Source of the DNA: a virus
DNA length: 40,868 bases
Virus record (IMG/VR): IMGVR_UViG_3300041411_000220
Coordinates: 1-40,868 of that record
Strand: one strand, 5' to 3'
Shown here: positions 7,180-13,453 of the stretch, piece by piece
Layout of the letters: every line of letters begins with the position of its first letter
How positions within the stretch are numbered: position 1 is the first letter of the stretch
Translations under genes and position numbers: made by a program
The notes under the pieces: generated by a model
Databases searched by the model: none
Told to the model about the DNA's origin: nothing
The model's input: only the letters and a program-made list of their open reading frames with translations

Positions 7180-7560
7180 ATGTTTGTATTGGTCCGTGAC
7201 GGGTCACAGCTTGACTGTGCAACGCAGGAATTAGCCGAGGCTTGCCGGTTGGCGCTGCGCGGTGCTGCGGATCTGCTGGAGGATGGCCGGCCGGTGGATT
7301 GCCTGGCAGTGCTGGGGCTGGATCGACCGCAATTGTTTGATGCGCCTCGGGTCGACCAGTTGCGCCCGACCCCGGCGGAAGTGCGCGCCCTGGTCGGCGT
7401 GCTGGGTATGTCCGGTGCCGAAGTGGCGCGCCTGACCGGCACGACGCCGCGCAAGGTGCGTGCCTGGTTTGGCGGCGAAGATGGTGCGCCCTGGGCGGCC
7501 TGGCATGTAATGGCCGTTTACGTCGGTCTATCGCGTCCCATGCGCATCGATAGCTATTGA
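7180..7560 (+). CDS. Small putative HTH protein of the TTAGCTAA regulon
   Basis: The product is 126 aa. The start at 7180 follows TGGAGG (7168-7173). The N-terminal half is unknown. The C-terminal part (about residues 67-115) looks like a helix-turn-helix: RPTPAEVRALVGVLGMSG, AEVARLTGTTPRKVRAWFGG and WHVMAVYVGL. Families with such an ending include small plasmid and phage regulators that recognise DNA through the second helix. It is the first gene behind a cassette promoter, so it could be the regulator of the cassette set (inference). No family name is claimed. Confidence 0.6.
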   Translation: MFVLVRDGSQLDCATQELAEACRLALRGAADLLEDGRPVDCLAVLGLDRPQLFDAPRVDQLRPTPAEVRALVGVLGMSGAEVARLTGTTPRKVRAWFGGEDGAPWAAWHVMAVYVGLSRPMRIDSY

Positions 7561-7600
7561 GCTAATTAGCGATTGTGCGAATTAGCTAATTGTGTAGAAT
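7561..7600 (+). promoter_or_regulatory. Promoter-operator cassette 2 (TTAGCTAA type)
   Basis: GCTAATTAGC (7561-7570), GATTGT, then GCGAATTAGC (7577-7586) and TAATT. The -35 TTGTGC (7573-7578) and -10 TAGAAT (7595-7600) have a 16-bp spacer, as in cassette 1. It begins directly after the stop of the previous gene. The downstream leader (…AGGCCAAACCGGAG) also resembles those of cassettes 1 and 3, which points to duplication of the whole promoter-leader unit. Confidence 0.8.
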
Positions 7601-7649
7601 GCAAGGCACGACCGGGCGCTATCGCCCAGGCCAAACCGGAGTACTACCG

Positions 7650-7970
7650 ATGACCTACGCCACGACGATCGTTTTCAACCCTTCCCGGATGCCTGCCAAT
7701 GCAGGTCAATTCAAAGCCCCGGCGCCTCTCAAGATCGGCGAGTTTCGCCGGCTCATGGACCGCCTCAGTCATGTGCGCAACTGGCTGACCGGCGGCACGG
7801 CCGAAGAATTCAAGCGTCAATCCGTTGCGGCGCAACTGGAGCCGATTGTGGCTGAGCTGGTCGCCGCGTTGGCTGTGTTGCCGGCCCGCTTTGCCAGTGA
7901 TGCCGAAAGTGCGCGCCAGGCAATCGAGTATGCCCGCCGGGTGATCCAGCGGTGGCATGCGGCGCAGTGA
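7650..7970 (+). CDS. Hypothetical protein behind cassette 2
   Basis: The product is 106 aa and I do not recognise it. The start at 7650 follows CCGGAG. It is predicted mostly helical with several Arg and Ala (VAAQLEPIVAELVAALAVLP; ARQAIEYARRVIQRWHAAQ), and has no cysteine or membrane segment. It stands alone between cassette promoter 2 and a terminator-like hairpin at 7973-8009. It is therefore a single-gene unit under the shared operator. Role unknown; establishment or anti-defence functions are common for such genes on mobile elements, but nothing here proves it. Confidence 0.6.
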   Translation: MTYATTIVFNPSRMPANAGQFKAPAPLKIGEFRRLMDRLSHVRNWLTGGTAEEFKRQSVAAQLEPIVAELVAALAVLPARFASDAESARQAIEYARRVIQRWHAAQ

Positions 7971-7972
7971 TT

Positions 7973-8009
7973 GCGCCGGTTACATGGGGTCGCTCCGGCG
8001 GCCTTTTTT
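7973..8009 (+). terminator. Terminator-like hairpin
   Basis: GCGCCGG (7973-7979) can pair with CCGGCG (7995-8000). The stem is followed by GGCC and a run of six T (8004-8009). The loop is long (about 15 nt). It would isolate the 7650-7970 gene from the next cassette. Confidence 0.5.
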
Positions 8010-8017
8010 ATTGTCTT

Positions 8018-8065
8018 GCGAATTAGCTAATTAGCTATTGTGCGAATTAGCTAACGGTGTAGAAT
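8018..8065 (+). promoter_or_regulatory. Promoter-operator cassette 3 (TTAGCTAA type, extended)
   Basis: GCGAATTAGCTAATTAGC (8018-8035), TATTGT, then GCGAATTAGC (8042-8051) followed by TAA. The -35 TTGTGC (8038-8043) and -10 TAGAAT (8060-8065) have a 16-bp spacer, identical in design to cassettes 1 and 2. This copy carries an extra upstream AATTAGCTAATT dyad (8020-8031), so it holds two operators. Confidence 0.8.
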
Positions 8066-8112
8066 GGCGTCACGGCCAAGCAATACCGCCAGGCCAGCCC
8101 GGAGCTATCCCG

Positions 8113-8439
8113 ATGACTCAAGCGAAACCCCTGACCCATGCCCAGCAAGTCGCCGCCGCGATCTTTGATCAGCTCGGCGCCCGTAAATTTCTGGTGATGA
8201 CCGGCGCCCGTGATTTGGTGGCCACCGCCCAAGGCCTGCAATTCAAGCTGCCGGCCAACCTCGCCAAAGGCGGCGTGAACATGATTCGCGTCGAGCTGAA
8301 CGCCCTGGACACCTACGATGTGATTGCCGGCCGTTGGGCTCGCCTGGAGTTCAAAGAGAAGGCCCGCGAAGACATGATTTATGGCGAGGATCTGCAATGC
8401 GCCTTCACTCGCCTGACCGGCCTCGATACCCACCTGTAA
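8113..8439 (+). CDS. Hypothetical protein behind cassette 3
   Basis: The product is 108 aa with a start at 8113 after CCCGGAG. I do not recognise the family by name. It looks like a small globular protein: an N-terminal helix (THAQQVAAAIFDQLG), then strands (RKFLVMTGARDLVATAQGLQFKLP; VNMIRVELNALDTYDVIAG) and a helical end. Proteins of this general look occur on plasmids and phages near replication genes. It lies between the cassette-3 promoter and a perfect 9-bp hairpin, upstream of the 495-aa gene it may be cotranscribed with. Confidence 0.6.
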   Translation: MTQAKPLTHAQQVAAAIFDQLGARKFLVMTGARDLVATAQGLQFKLPANLAKGGVNMIRVELNALDTYDVIAGRWARLEFKEKAREDMIYGEDLQCAFTRLTGLDTHL

Positions 8440-8446
8440 GGAAGCC

Positions 8447-8468
8447 GCCCCGGCCTCGCGGCCGGGGC
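8447..8468 (+). other. Perfect 9-bp hairpin between two genes
   Basis: GCCCCGGCC (8447-8455), loop TCGC, GGCCGGGGC (8460-8468). There is no T run, so it is more likely an mRNA stability or processing hairpin, or a Rho-type pause, than an intrinsic terminator. The next gene's ribosome-binding site follows directly. Confidence 0.6.
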
Positions 8469-8487
8469 ACTTGATGGAGTGCCCGCG

Positions 8488-9975
8488 ATGGCCCGCAAAA
8501 CCAAGTCGATCCAATACGTGCCTTTGGAAGAGCGTCCCGAGGTCATAGACGCCATGGCGTCCTTGTCTGCTGATCCGGCCGAGTTAGAGGTGCGCGCCGA
8601 AAGCGCCTTACAGGTTTACCATGACGCTATGTTGGTCGCTGATGTGCAGGCGCTGGACGATGCCCATTTAGTCTTTGAGGCTTGTGTGGTGAAACTCAAC
8701 GGCGGTACATCCTTTGGCTGCGCCGAGGTTCAAGACGCCTTGGCGGCCAAGTTTGCCGCGCCGGCCGGGCAGGTGCCGAAGTGGGGGCAGGCGGGCGAGT
8801 TTTTGCTGGAGGTCGACGGCATGCGCATTGTGGTCAAAATGTGCGTGGGCAGTCTGGCCGACCATTGCGGTGCAGAGTTGCACGCGGTGGACTTCGATAA
8901 GCCTTTTATCAGTCGTACCGGCTTCCGGCACCAGTACATGCGCCCGGCCCAGCACCTGGGGCGTACCGTCGATCAGGCGGTGCGGGCCGAGGTGCTGGAG
9001 GGGATGGCCCGAGAGGGATGGGCTGAGGCGATTAATCAAGAGTATGGCCAGCCAAAGGGCCGCAAGGTATGGCCGTGGTTGGCCGACGCGCTCGCCGGCG
9101 TGCGTGCCGATGGCCAATTGTCGATGTTCGGTGATGTGCCCAAGAGGCCGGCCGCCAAGGCGCCATTGAGCAACGCCGAGCGTCAACGGCTGTTCCGGCA
9201 ACGGCGCAACGAGCAAAAAGCAGCCTTGACGGCCGAAGGTGTGCAGTCCATCGCGTTGACGCATACCGAGCGCTGTGTGCTGAGCCTGGGCCTGTTGGCC
9301 CATGAGGATCTTGATCACCGCCCGAAAGACTGGGAGACCAGCAAGAAACCTGGGTTTGACACTTTGCTGCAAAAGCTTTGGCCGGAGGGGGACGACGGTC
9401 GTTATCTAGCTGAGCCCAAGCGCAGCACCTACCGCCCGACCGCATACTTACGCGACGAGCTGGAGCGGCAGCGCGCCATGGTGCAGCGCCTGGAGGCGAT
9501 CCAGCGCCAGGGCGGTGAGCTGTCGGCAAATGATCTGACCAATGCGCGGAAAGTGCCTGCCTGGGAAAAGTTGCCGAGCGACTTTGCACGCGCTGCCTTG
9601 GCCATGGGCTTGTTGCGCCTGCGCAACAACCAGCATGCCGAGCTGGCTTGCGCCGTTGAGGTCCTGCAGGCGCGGCTACGCGAGGCTGGGTTAGATGGTC
9701 GAGTGTCGACGGATAAAAAGCAATGGTACTGGAATGAGGCAACGCCGGCGGACTACCGGGCGACCAGCGCGCCGGAGTACATGGAGCGCATTCCGGCGGA
9801 GGCTGGCAAGGTCGACGAGGTCGCCGAGCTGCGCCGTCGGGTGGCCAGCTTGGAGCGGGAAAACGCACTATTAGAAGGCGAGCGCAACAAGGCGCACAAG
9901 GCCATCCACACCTGGGAAACTCGCCTGCGCGATGCAGGCCTGTCAACTGATTACCGGGCGCAACCTGGCGAATAG
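8488..9975 (+). CDS. Large hypothetical protein with C-terminal coiled coil
   Basis: This 495-aa protein is unknown to me. The ATG at 8488 follows TGATGGAG; an in-frame GTG at 8479 is possible but poorly spaced. Parts: residues 1-210, a mixed-fold domain; ~225-260, a very basic segment (NAERQRLFRQRRNEQKAAL); ~330-400, charged helices; and ~435-480, a leucine-heptad coiled coil (VAELRRRVASLERENALLEG). The basic segment and coiled coil suggest a DNA-binding, self-associating protein, loosely like the KfrA-type plasmid proteins. That is inference. It follows the cassette-3 gene and precedes hicAB. Confidence 0.6.
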   Translation: MARKTKSIQYVPLEERPEVIDAMASLSADPAELEVRAESALQVYHDAMLVADVQALDDAHLVFEACVVKLNGGTSFGCAEVQDALAAKFAAPAGQVPKWGQAGEFLLEVDGMRIVVKMCVGSLADHCGAELHAVDFDKPFISRTGFRHQYMRPAQHLGRTVDQAVRAEVLEGMAREGWAEAINQEYGQPKGRKVWPWLADALAGVRADGQLSMFGDVPKRPAAKAPLSNAERQRLFRQRRNEQKAALTAEGVQSIALTHTERCVLSLGLLAHEDLDHRPKDWETSKKPGFDTLLQKLWPEGDDGRYLAEPKRSTYRPTAYLRDELERQRAMVQRLEAIQRQGGELSANDLTNARKVPAWEKLPSDFARAALAMGLLRLRNNQHAELACAVEVLQARLREAGLDGRVSTDKKQWYWNEATPADYRATSAPEYMERIPAEAGKVDEVAELRRRVASLERENALLEGERNKAHKAIHTWETRLRDAGLSTDYRAQPGE

Positions 9976-9980
9976 CGAGC

Positions 9981-10036
9981 GCAACACATGTGTTGCCATG
10001 GCAACATAAGTGTTGCGGATGCAACATAAGTGTTGC
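9981..10036 (+). promoter_or_regulatory. Triple-dyad operator of the HicAB operon
   Basis: Three 16-bp dyads stand exactly 20 bp apart: GCAACACATGTGTTGC (9981-9996), then GCAACATAAGTGTTGC at 10001-10016 and again at 10021-10036. They lie 36-91 bp before the HicA start. HicB antitoxins carry a DNA-binding domain and repress their own promoter at palindromes of this kind, so these are the likely HicB sites. TTGCGG (10013) and CACAAT (10036) form a weak promoter pair overlapping the last two dyads. Confidence 0.75.
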
Positions 10037-10071
10037 ACAATGGCTTCACCGAAACGGACAGGACGACAGCA

Positions 10072-10254
10072 ATGAAGTGCAGCGAGTTTCGGCGGTGGTT
10101 GTTGGCCCAAGGCGTGGAGTTCAAGAGCGCCAAGGGCAGCCACTTCAAGGTTTACTTGGATGGCAAGTCAACCGTCTTTGCGGACCACGGCAGCAAGGAA
10201 ATGCACGAAGGGTTACGCAAAACCATCATCAAACAGCTGGGCCTCAAGGATTGA
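10072..10254 (+). CDS. hicA: HicA-type mRNA interferase toxin
   Basis: At 60 aa it is the usual HicA length. It has the double-stranded-RNA-binding-like fold pattern, with the catalytic His in KGSHFKVY (His24), a following strand, and the C-terminal helix GLRKTIIKQLGL. HicA toxins cleave mRNA when the antitoxin is lost, which stabilises plasmids and prophages. The ATG follows ACAGGACGACAGCA, a moderate ribosome-binding site. hicB follows 29 bp downstream. Confidence 0.92.
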   Translation: MKCSEFRRWLLAQGVEFKSAKGSHFKVYLDGKSTVFADHGSKEMHEGLRKTIIKQLGLKD

Positions 10255-10283
10255 GGCTTGGCTGTACCCTTGAGAGGTGAGCC

Positions 10284-10706
10284 ATGTACCAATACCCGCT
10301 CGAACTGCACACCGAATCGACCGGCGTCTGGTTGTCGTGCCCGGACATCCCCGAAATGAACGCCTCCGGCGACACCCTGGCCGAAGCCTTTGCCGAAGCC
10401 CTAAACGGTTTTGATTCGGCCCTGTCGCTGTACGTCGAGCAGCGCCGCAAGATTCCGGCCGCCTCGGCGGCGCGTGATCCGTCGATGGTCCTGCACTTGC
10501 CGGCGTTGACCGTGGCCAAGGTCATGTTGTGGAACGCCATGTGCGACGAAGGCGTGGGCCGCTCCGAACTGGCACGCCGCCTGGGCTGTTCGCGCCAAGC
10601 GGTAGACCGCCTGGTCGACTTCCTACACAGCTCGAAAATCGAGCAGGTCGAGCGCGCCTTGGGCTTGTTGGGCCGTCGGTTGTCCTTGGTGCTGGAAGCG
10701 GCCTGA
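10284..10706 (+). CDS. hicB: HicB-type antitoxin with C-terminal HTH
   Basis: The 140-aa product has an N-terminal partial RNase H-like HicB domain (YPLELHTESTGVWLSCPDIPEMNASGDT, shown here only to mark the motif region, residues 4-31), followed by LAEAFAEALNGFDSAL. A C-terminal helix-turn-helix (GRSELARRLGCSRQAVDRLV, about residues 94-113) follows. HicB binds and neutralises HicA and represses the operon. It sits directly after hicA under the triple-dyad operator. The typical two-domain length supports an intact antitoxin. Confidence 0.92.
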   Translation: MYQYPLELHTESTGVWLSCPDIPEMNASGDTLAEAFAEALNGFDSALSLYVEQRRKIPAASAARDPSMVLHLPALTVAKVMLWNAMCDEGVGRSELARRLGCSRQAVDRLVDFLHSSKIEQVERALGLLGRRLSLVLEAA

Positions 10707-10742
10707 GCCGTGCCGTTACCCGTCACGAAAGGAGGCTTTGCC

Positions 10743-10994
10743 ATGACCGACGTAGACGAAAAATCCCGCCGCCTGGCGGACTGGCAGACCCTGTACAACG
10801 ACCGCGCGGCCACCGGGCGTGACCCCGAGGGTCAGCGTGCGACGCTGGTGGTGCTAGCTGAAACCCTGCACGCCCTGGGCGTGATTGAGGTCGACGATCT
10901 GGCCGAGCTGCTGGAGCAGGCCGACGCCGCATATGCCTGGGGCGTTGAGGCGCAGTTGACCGATGAACTCAACCGCCCCGAGATTGATGTATGA
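10743..10994 (+). CDS. Small acidic hypothetical protein
   Basis: The product is 83 aa, helical and acidic, with no recognised domain. The start at 10743 follows a strong AAAGGAGG. A hybrid palindrome, GTTACCCGTCAC (10715-10726), lies just before the ribosome-binding site. It overlaps the next gene by the 4-bp ATGA type of junction (10991-10994), so the two are coupled. Acidic small proteins in this position of mobile elements are sometimes DNA mimics, but nothing in the sequence fixes that. Confidence 0.6.
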   Translation: MTDVDEKSRRLADWQTLYNDRAATGRDPEGQRATLVVLAETLHALGVIEVDDLAELLEQADAAYAWGVEAQLTDELNRPEIDV

Positions 10995-11203
10995 CCCCGG
11001 AGCAGTTGGCCGTTTACGCTGAAGTCAGCGAGGCCCTGGACGAAGAGGGTTACGGCGATCTGTTGACCGGCCAGGCGATCGACGTGCGCGACGCTGTGGC
11101 GCAAATGGAGCTGGATGCGGTGCAGATGCTCGCCCGGGCGCTGCGCCTGCAAAGCCTGCTGGCCGAGGTTGATCGCGCGGCCGCGAAGGCGCTCGACGAC
11201 TAG
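10991..11203 (+). CDS. Small hypothetical protein coupled to the preceding gene
   Basis: The product is 70 aa, helical and acidic (AVYAEVSEALDEEGYGDLL; LDAVQMLARALRLQSLLAEV). It starts within the stop of the previous gene (ATGA overlap), so translation is coupled and the two products may work together. It converges on the reverse-strand SOS-box gene, with the stop codons overlapping by 4 bp (11200-11203). Function unknown. Confidence 0.58.
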   Translation: MTPEQLAVYAEVSEALDEEGYGDLLTGQAIDVRDAVAQMELDAVQMLARALRLQSLLAEVDRAAAKALDD

Positions 11204-11451
11204 AAAGCCAGCCGCTCGCGCTCGGTGTCGAGCAGTTTCTGGAGCAGGTGCAGGGCCGTCAAATTGCCGCCCACGGTGCCGCGCCAGGCCTGATGGATCG
11301 TTTTATATAGGTGGTCGACTTCCGCGATCACTTCGCGCGAGCGCACAACCTCAAGCACCAAGCGCTGTATGGCGGGATCGGGGTGTTTTCTCCAGAGGGT
11401 GCGCAATTCGTCCAGCGTCGCCGGCCGGAATGGCGGTAAGTCGCGGGCCAT
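11200..11451 (-). CDS. Putative SOS-controlled small protein (candidate antirepressor or induction factor)
   Basis: The product is 83 aa, mostly helical with many charged residues (LDELRTLWRKHPDPAIQRLV; HLLQKLLDTERERLAF), and has no known domain that I recognise. It is the only clear reverse-strand gene between 5 and 15 kb. A near-perfect LexA box (CTGT-ATATATAC-ACAG, 11468-11483) lies 17-32 bp before its ATG, so it should be induced by DNA damage. Because the element's repressor lacks the catalytic Lys, an SOS-made antirepressor, as phage 186 makes with Tum, is an attractive role. That is inference. The ribosome-binding site is weak. Confidence 0.62.
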   Translation of the reverse strand: MARDLPPFRPATLDELRTLWRKHPDPAIQRLVLEVVRSREVIAEVDHLYKTIHQAWRGTVGGNLTALHLLQKLLDTERERLAF

Positions 11452-11467
11452 GATTCATGCTCGATAG

Positions 11468-11483
11468 CTGTATATATACACAG
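11468..11483 (-). promoter_or_regulatory. LexA-type SOS box
   Basis: CTGT, eight A/T-rich bases (ATATATAC), ACAG, flanked by TA on the right, fits the gammaproteobacterial LexA consensus CTGT-N8-ACAG with an alternating TA core. It sits directly upstream of the reverse-strand gene ending at 11451. A good -35/-10 pair could not be fixed; TATATA inside the box may serve as the -10. Confidence 0.75.
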
Positions 11484-11543
11484 TATGAGGGCGGGCGCTT
11501 TTGATGGCTACAGCCGTTCATGCCCTCGGAGATTATCCGCCGC

Positions 11544-11595
11544 TTGACCTGATAGGCACATGTGCCTATCCTCCTGCATTAGGCACATGTGCCTA
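11544..11595 (+). promoter_or_regulatory. Promoter with two 16-18 bp dyad operators
   Basis: ATAGGCACATGTGCCTAT (11552-11569) and TAGGCACATGTGCCTA (11580-11595) are perfect palindromes, 28 bp apart start to start. TTGACC (11544-11549) and TATCCT (11567-11572) form a promoter with a 17-bp spacer that the first dyad fills. The second dyad lies over the start of transcription. This predicts tight repression, probably by the product of the next gene (11622). Confidence 0.78.
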
Positions 11596-11621
11596 TCTGT
11601 TTTTACCGTACCGAGTAAGTC

Positions 11622-11858
11622 ATGGACAACCGCACCCGATACCTTGAGCTGTTGAAAACCCACGATATCACTCAGGCCTACAGCGCCGTATTAATCACTG
11701 CGGTCACCCTGCGCCCTTGTTCTGCGCGCACCGTGCGGTCGTGGTTGAATGATCCGGATAAGCCCAGTACCCGGCCGTGTCCGGCGTGGGCCGTCGAGGC
11801 GCTGGAGAAGGGCATAGGTTATATGCAACGGGCCGTGGCCCGTCGGCAGGAGGGATAA
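11622..11858 (+). CDS. Small putative DNA-binding protein, probably autoregulated
   Basis: The product is 78 aa. The middle holds a helix-turn-helix-like stretch (TAVTLRPCSARTVRSWLNDPD, about residues 26-46, in which ARTVRSWL would be the recognition helix), similar to small Cro-like or transposase-type regulators. It lies behind a promoter bearing two perfect dyads, the usual setting for autoregulation. It precedes the 11863 gene by 4 bp and probably heads the operon to 12945. Confidence 0.62.
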   Translation: MDNRTRYLELLKTHDITQAYSAVLITAVTLRPCSARTVRSWLNDPDKPSTRPCPAWAVEALEKGIGYMQRAVARRQEG

Positions 11859-11862
11859 GCCT

Positions 11863-12135
11863 GTGGCGAGCTCTCTTTATTGCGCGGTGGCCCCGGCCGA
11901 CCTGGGTCGCTATTGCTCGGGCTGTTATGGCCGGGTGTTCCATGAAGATGGTTCGCCTTTGGTGCTGGGCGATCCCGACGACCCCTGGCGAGAATTCAAC
12001 GCCGAGGCTGATAGGGCCATGGCCGACGCCAAGGTGCATGCGGTCTTGGCGCCGCGTATGGCGGCCCGCTGGTATTTTCCGGTCAAGGTCGCCGCGCGCA
12101 AGCTCCGTCCAAAGCGACAAAACAACACCAACTAA
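11863..12135 (+). CDS. Hypothetical Cys-containing protein (GTG start)
   Basis: The product is 90 aa from a GTG at 11863, chosen because CAGGAGGGA lies at the right distance (11848-11855). The N-terminus has three Cys close together (SLYCAVAP…RYCSGC) that could bind a metal, and the end is very basic (KVAARKLRPKRQ). Function unknown. It is part of a tightly packed run of small genes from 11622 to 12945. Confidence 0.58.
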   Translation: MASSLYCAVAPADLGRYCSGCYGRVFHEDGSPLVLGDPDDPWREFNAEADRAMADAKVHAVLAPRMAARWYFPVKVAARKLRPKRQNNTN

Positions 12136-12148
12136 AAGGAATCCCGCC

Positions 12149-12706
12149 ATGCCCCAGCAAGTACCGCCATACCCGCAAAACCCTGCGCACGGCAACGGCA
12201 CCTGCGAGCAATGCGGCGAGCCCTGTGCTGTCTTCGGGCCCCGCTGGTGCCCGGCCTGCTACGACGACGCTAGTGCGGAACTGCGCGCTGCGCATCGCGC
12301 GCCCAAGACGCAAACCCCGGCCGAATGGGTCAACTCGCTGTTGAGGCCGAGCTATCCATCGTTTTCGAGTGAGCAGCCATGCCCATGGCAACGGGCCGCC
12401 TTGCAAGGTTTGGGCTTGACGTCGCCTGCCGCATCGGCGGCGCTGGCGGGGTTGCCTGGGGTGAAAGTGCAGGCTTTCGCCGTGGCGGCTGAGCAGATAT
12501 TGCGCAGCATTCGCCAGGTTCGCCCGGAGCTGGATTTGGAGCCGATCAAGGCTTGGGCCGACGCGCAGGCGCTGACCAGTCCTGAGCATGACGCGCTGCA
12601 TTATCTGGAGGTGGCGTATCAGGCTGTGGTGCGCGGTGAGCCGCTGCCGTGGTTGCCGACGCCGTCCGGACTGGCCCCGACCGTTACCCGTAACGAATCC
12701 CCCTGA
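12149..12706 (+). CDS. Hypothetical protein with N-terminal zinc ribbon
   Basis: The product is 185 aa. Residues 19-37 hold two CxxC pairs (CEQCGEPC … CPAC), a typical zinc-ribbon layout for nucleic-acid or protein binding. The rest is helical (about residues 105-175), with no family recognised. The start at 12149 follows AAAAGGAA. A copy of the CGTTA-TAACG palindrome (12682-12695) lies within its last codons, encoding Val-Thr-Arg-Asn. Confidence 0.6.
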   Translation: MPQQVPPYPQNPAHGNGTCEQCGEPCAVFGPRWCPACYDDASAELRAAHRAPKTQTPAEWVNSLLRPSYPSFSSEQPCPWQRAALQGLGLTSPAASAALAGLPGVKVQAFAVAAEQILRSIRQVRPELDLEPIKAWADAQALTSPEHDALHYLEVAYQAVVRGEPLPWLPTPSGLAPTVTRNESP

Positions 12707-12720
12707 AAGGAACCCCCGCC

Positions 12721-12945
12721 ATGAGTCAGACCCTATTCACCGCCAAAGTCGGCCAGGACGAATTGCGCATTGAGGTGGCCAACCGGATGGATAGGGCGTT
12801 TACCCTCGACTGCAACTGGACCCGGTCCGGGAGCAAGGCGTTTCTAGAGCTGCCCCGGCACTATCAATCGGCGCGCGGGGCCAAGTTGGCAGCGGCCCGG
12901 CTGATGGGTGAGCCGCTGGGGTGGGTCGCCGCTGCGCGGGAGTGA
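12721..12945 (+). CDS. Small hypothetical protein
   Basis: The product is 74 aa with start ATG at 12721 after GAAAGGAA. It is predicted to be a small alpha/beta protein (TLFTAKVGQDELRIEVANR; strand-rich first half, helical ARGAKLAAARLM). Not recognised. It is the last gene before a palindrome copy (12951-12964) and a strong terminator, so it ends the 11622-12945 operon. Confidence 0.58.
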   Translation: MSQTLFTAKVGQDELRIEVANRMDRAFTLDCNWTRSGSKAFLELPRHYQSARGAKLAAARLMGEPLGWVAAARE

Positions 12946-12979
12946 CGCTGCGTTACGAATAACGCCGTTTATGTTCAAT

Positions 12980-13018
12980 GACCCCCGTCACTTGAGAGAG
13001 TGCCGGGGGTCTTTTTTT
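12980..13018 (+). terminator. Strong intrinsic terminator
   Basis: GACCCCCG (12980-12987) pairs with CGGGGGTC (13004-13011), with an inner ACT/AGT pair, and is followed by seven T. It ends the operon of small genes. A dispersed palindrome copy, CGTTACGAATAACG, stands just before it at 12951-12964. Confidence 0.85.
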
Positions 13019-13041
13019 ATGTCCGAGAGAATCACTTTTAG

Positions 13042-13079
13042 GTAAAATGATGCATCACTTTATGCAGAATTGATTTTAC
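13042..13079 (+). promoter_or_regulatory. Nested dyads in promoter region of the 13118 gene
   Basis: GTAAAAT (13042-13048) and ATTTTAC (13073-13079) form an outer inverted repeat. TGATGCATCA (13048-13057) is a perfect inner palindrome. The stretch is A+T-rich between G+C-rich neighbours, as promoters here are. No unambiguous -35/-10 pair was fixed. Confidence 0.45.
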
Positions 13080-13117
13080 GCACTGCCGGCCACTCACTCG
13101 CAAAGGAGCATCACCGC

Positions 13118-13453
13118 ATGAGCATCGAGCATCGCGACACACCAAGCGTTGAATTCCGTTTTTTTGTCTACTGCCCGAACGACGGTGATTTCACCTACTA
13201 CCGCACGGCCGAGGATCGCGACAAGGGGGCGGACTCGGTGATTCAGAGCTATTTGGACGACGGGTGGGATGAAATGGTCGAGCACGTGGTGGCCGGAGAA
13301 ATGACCCACTATTGCGGCCAGGTCGGCCGCGAGGATCGTCCTGCCGAGACCGAGCTGGATGCCGGGCAGTGCGACCGTGACGGCAAGTATTGGGGGGAGT
13401 GGGATTACACCTGCAATTACGACCTGTTGCCGCTGGTGGGGGGTAAGCAGTGA
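13118..13453 (+). CDS. Acidic hypothetical protein
   Basis: The product is 111 aa with many Asp and Glu. The start at 13118 follows AAAGGAG. Sequence features: FRFFVYCPNDGDFTYYRTAEDRDKG near residues 12-36 (strand-rich), then an acidic helix (SYLDDGWDEMVEHVV) and a C-terminal part with Trp, Tyr and Cys. It resembles small phage proteins of unknown function that accompany replication regions. The acidic charge would fit a DNA mimic, which is speculation. It overlaps the next gene by 4 bp. Confidence 0.6.
   Translation: MSIEHRDTPSVEFRFFVYCPNDGDFTYYRTAEDRDKGADSVIQSYLDDGWDEMVEHVVAGEMTHYCGQVGREDRPAETELDAGQCDRDGKYWGEWDYTCNYDLLPLVGGKQ

Noticed and set aside
7061-8065. CRISPR-like array from the TTAGCTAA repeats
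   Set aside because: The repeats are ~450 bp apart with genes between and contain promoter elements; there are no regular spacers or cas genes.
9032-10027. Reverse-strand open frame (331 codons) over the 495-aa gene
   Set aside because: No start with ribosome-binding site, high Pro/Arg/Cys composition typical of a shadow frame, and it would run through the hicAB operator.
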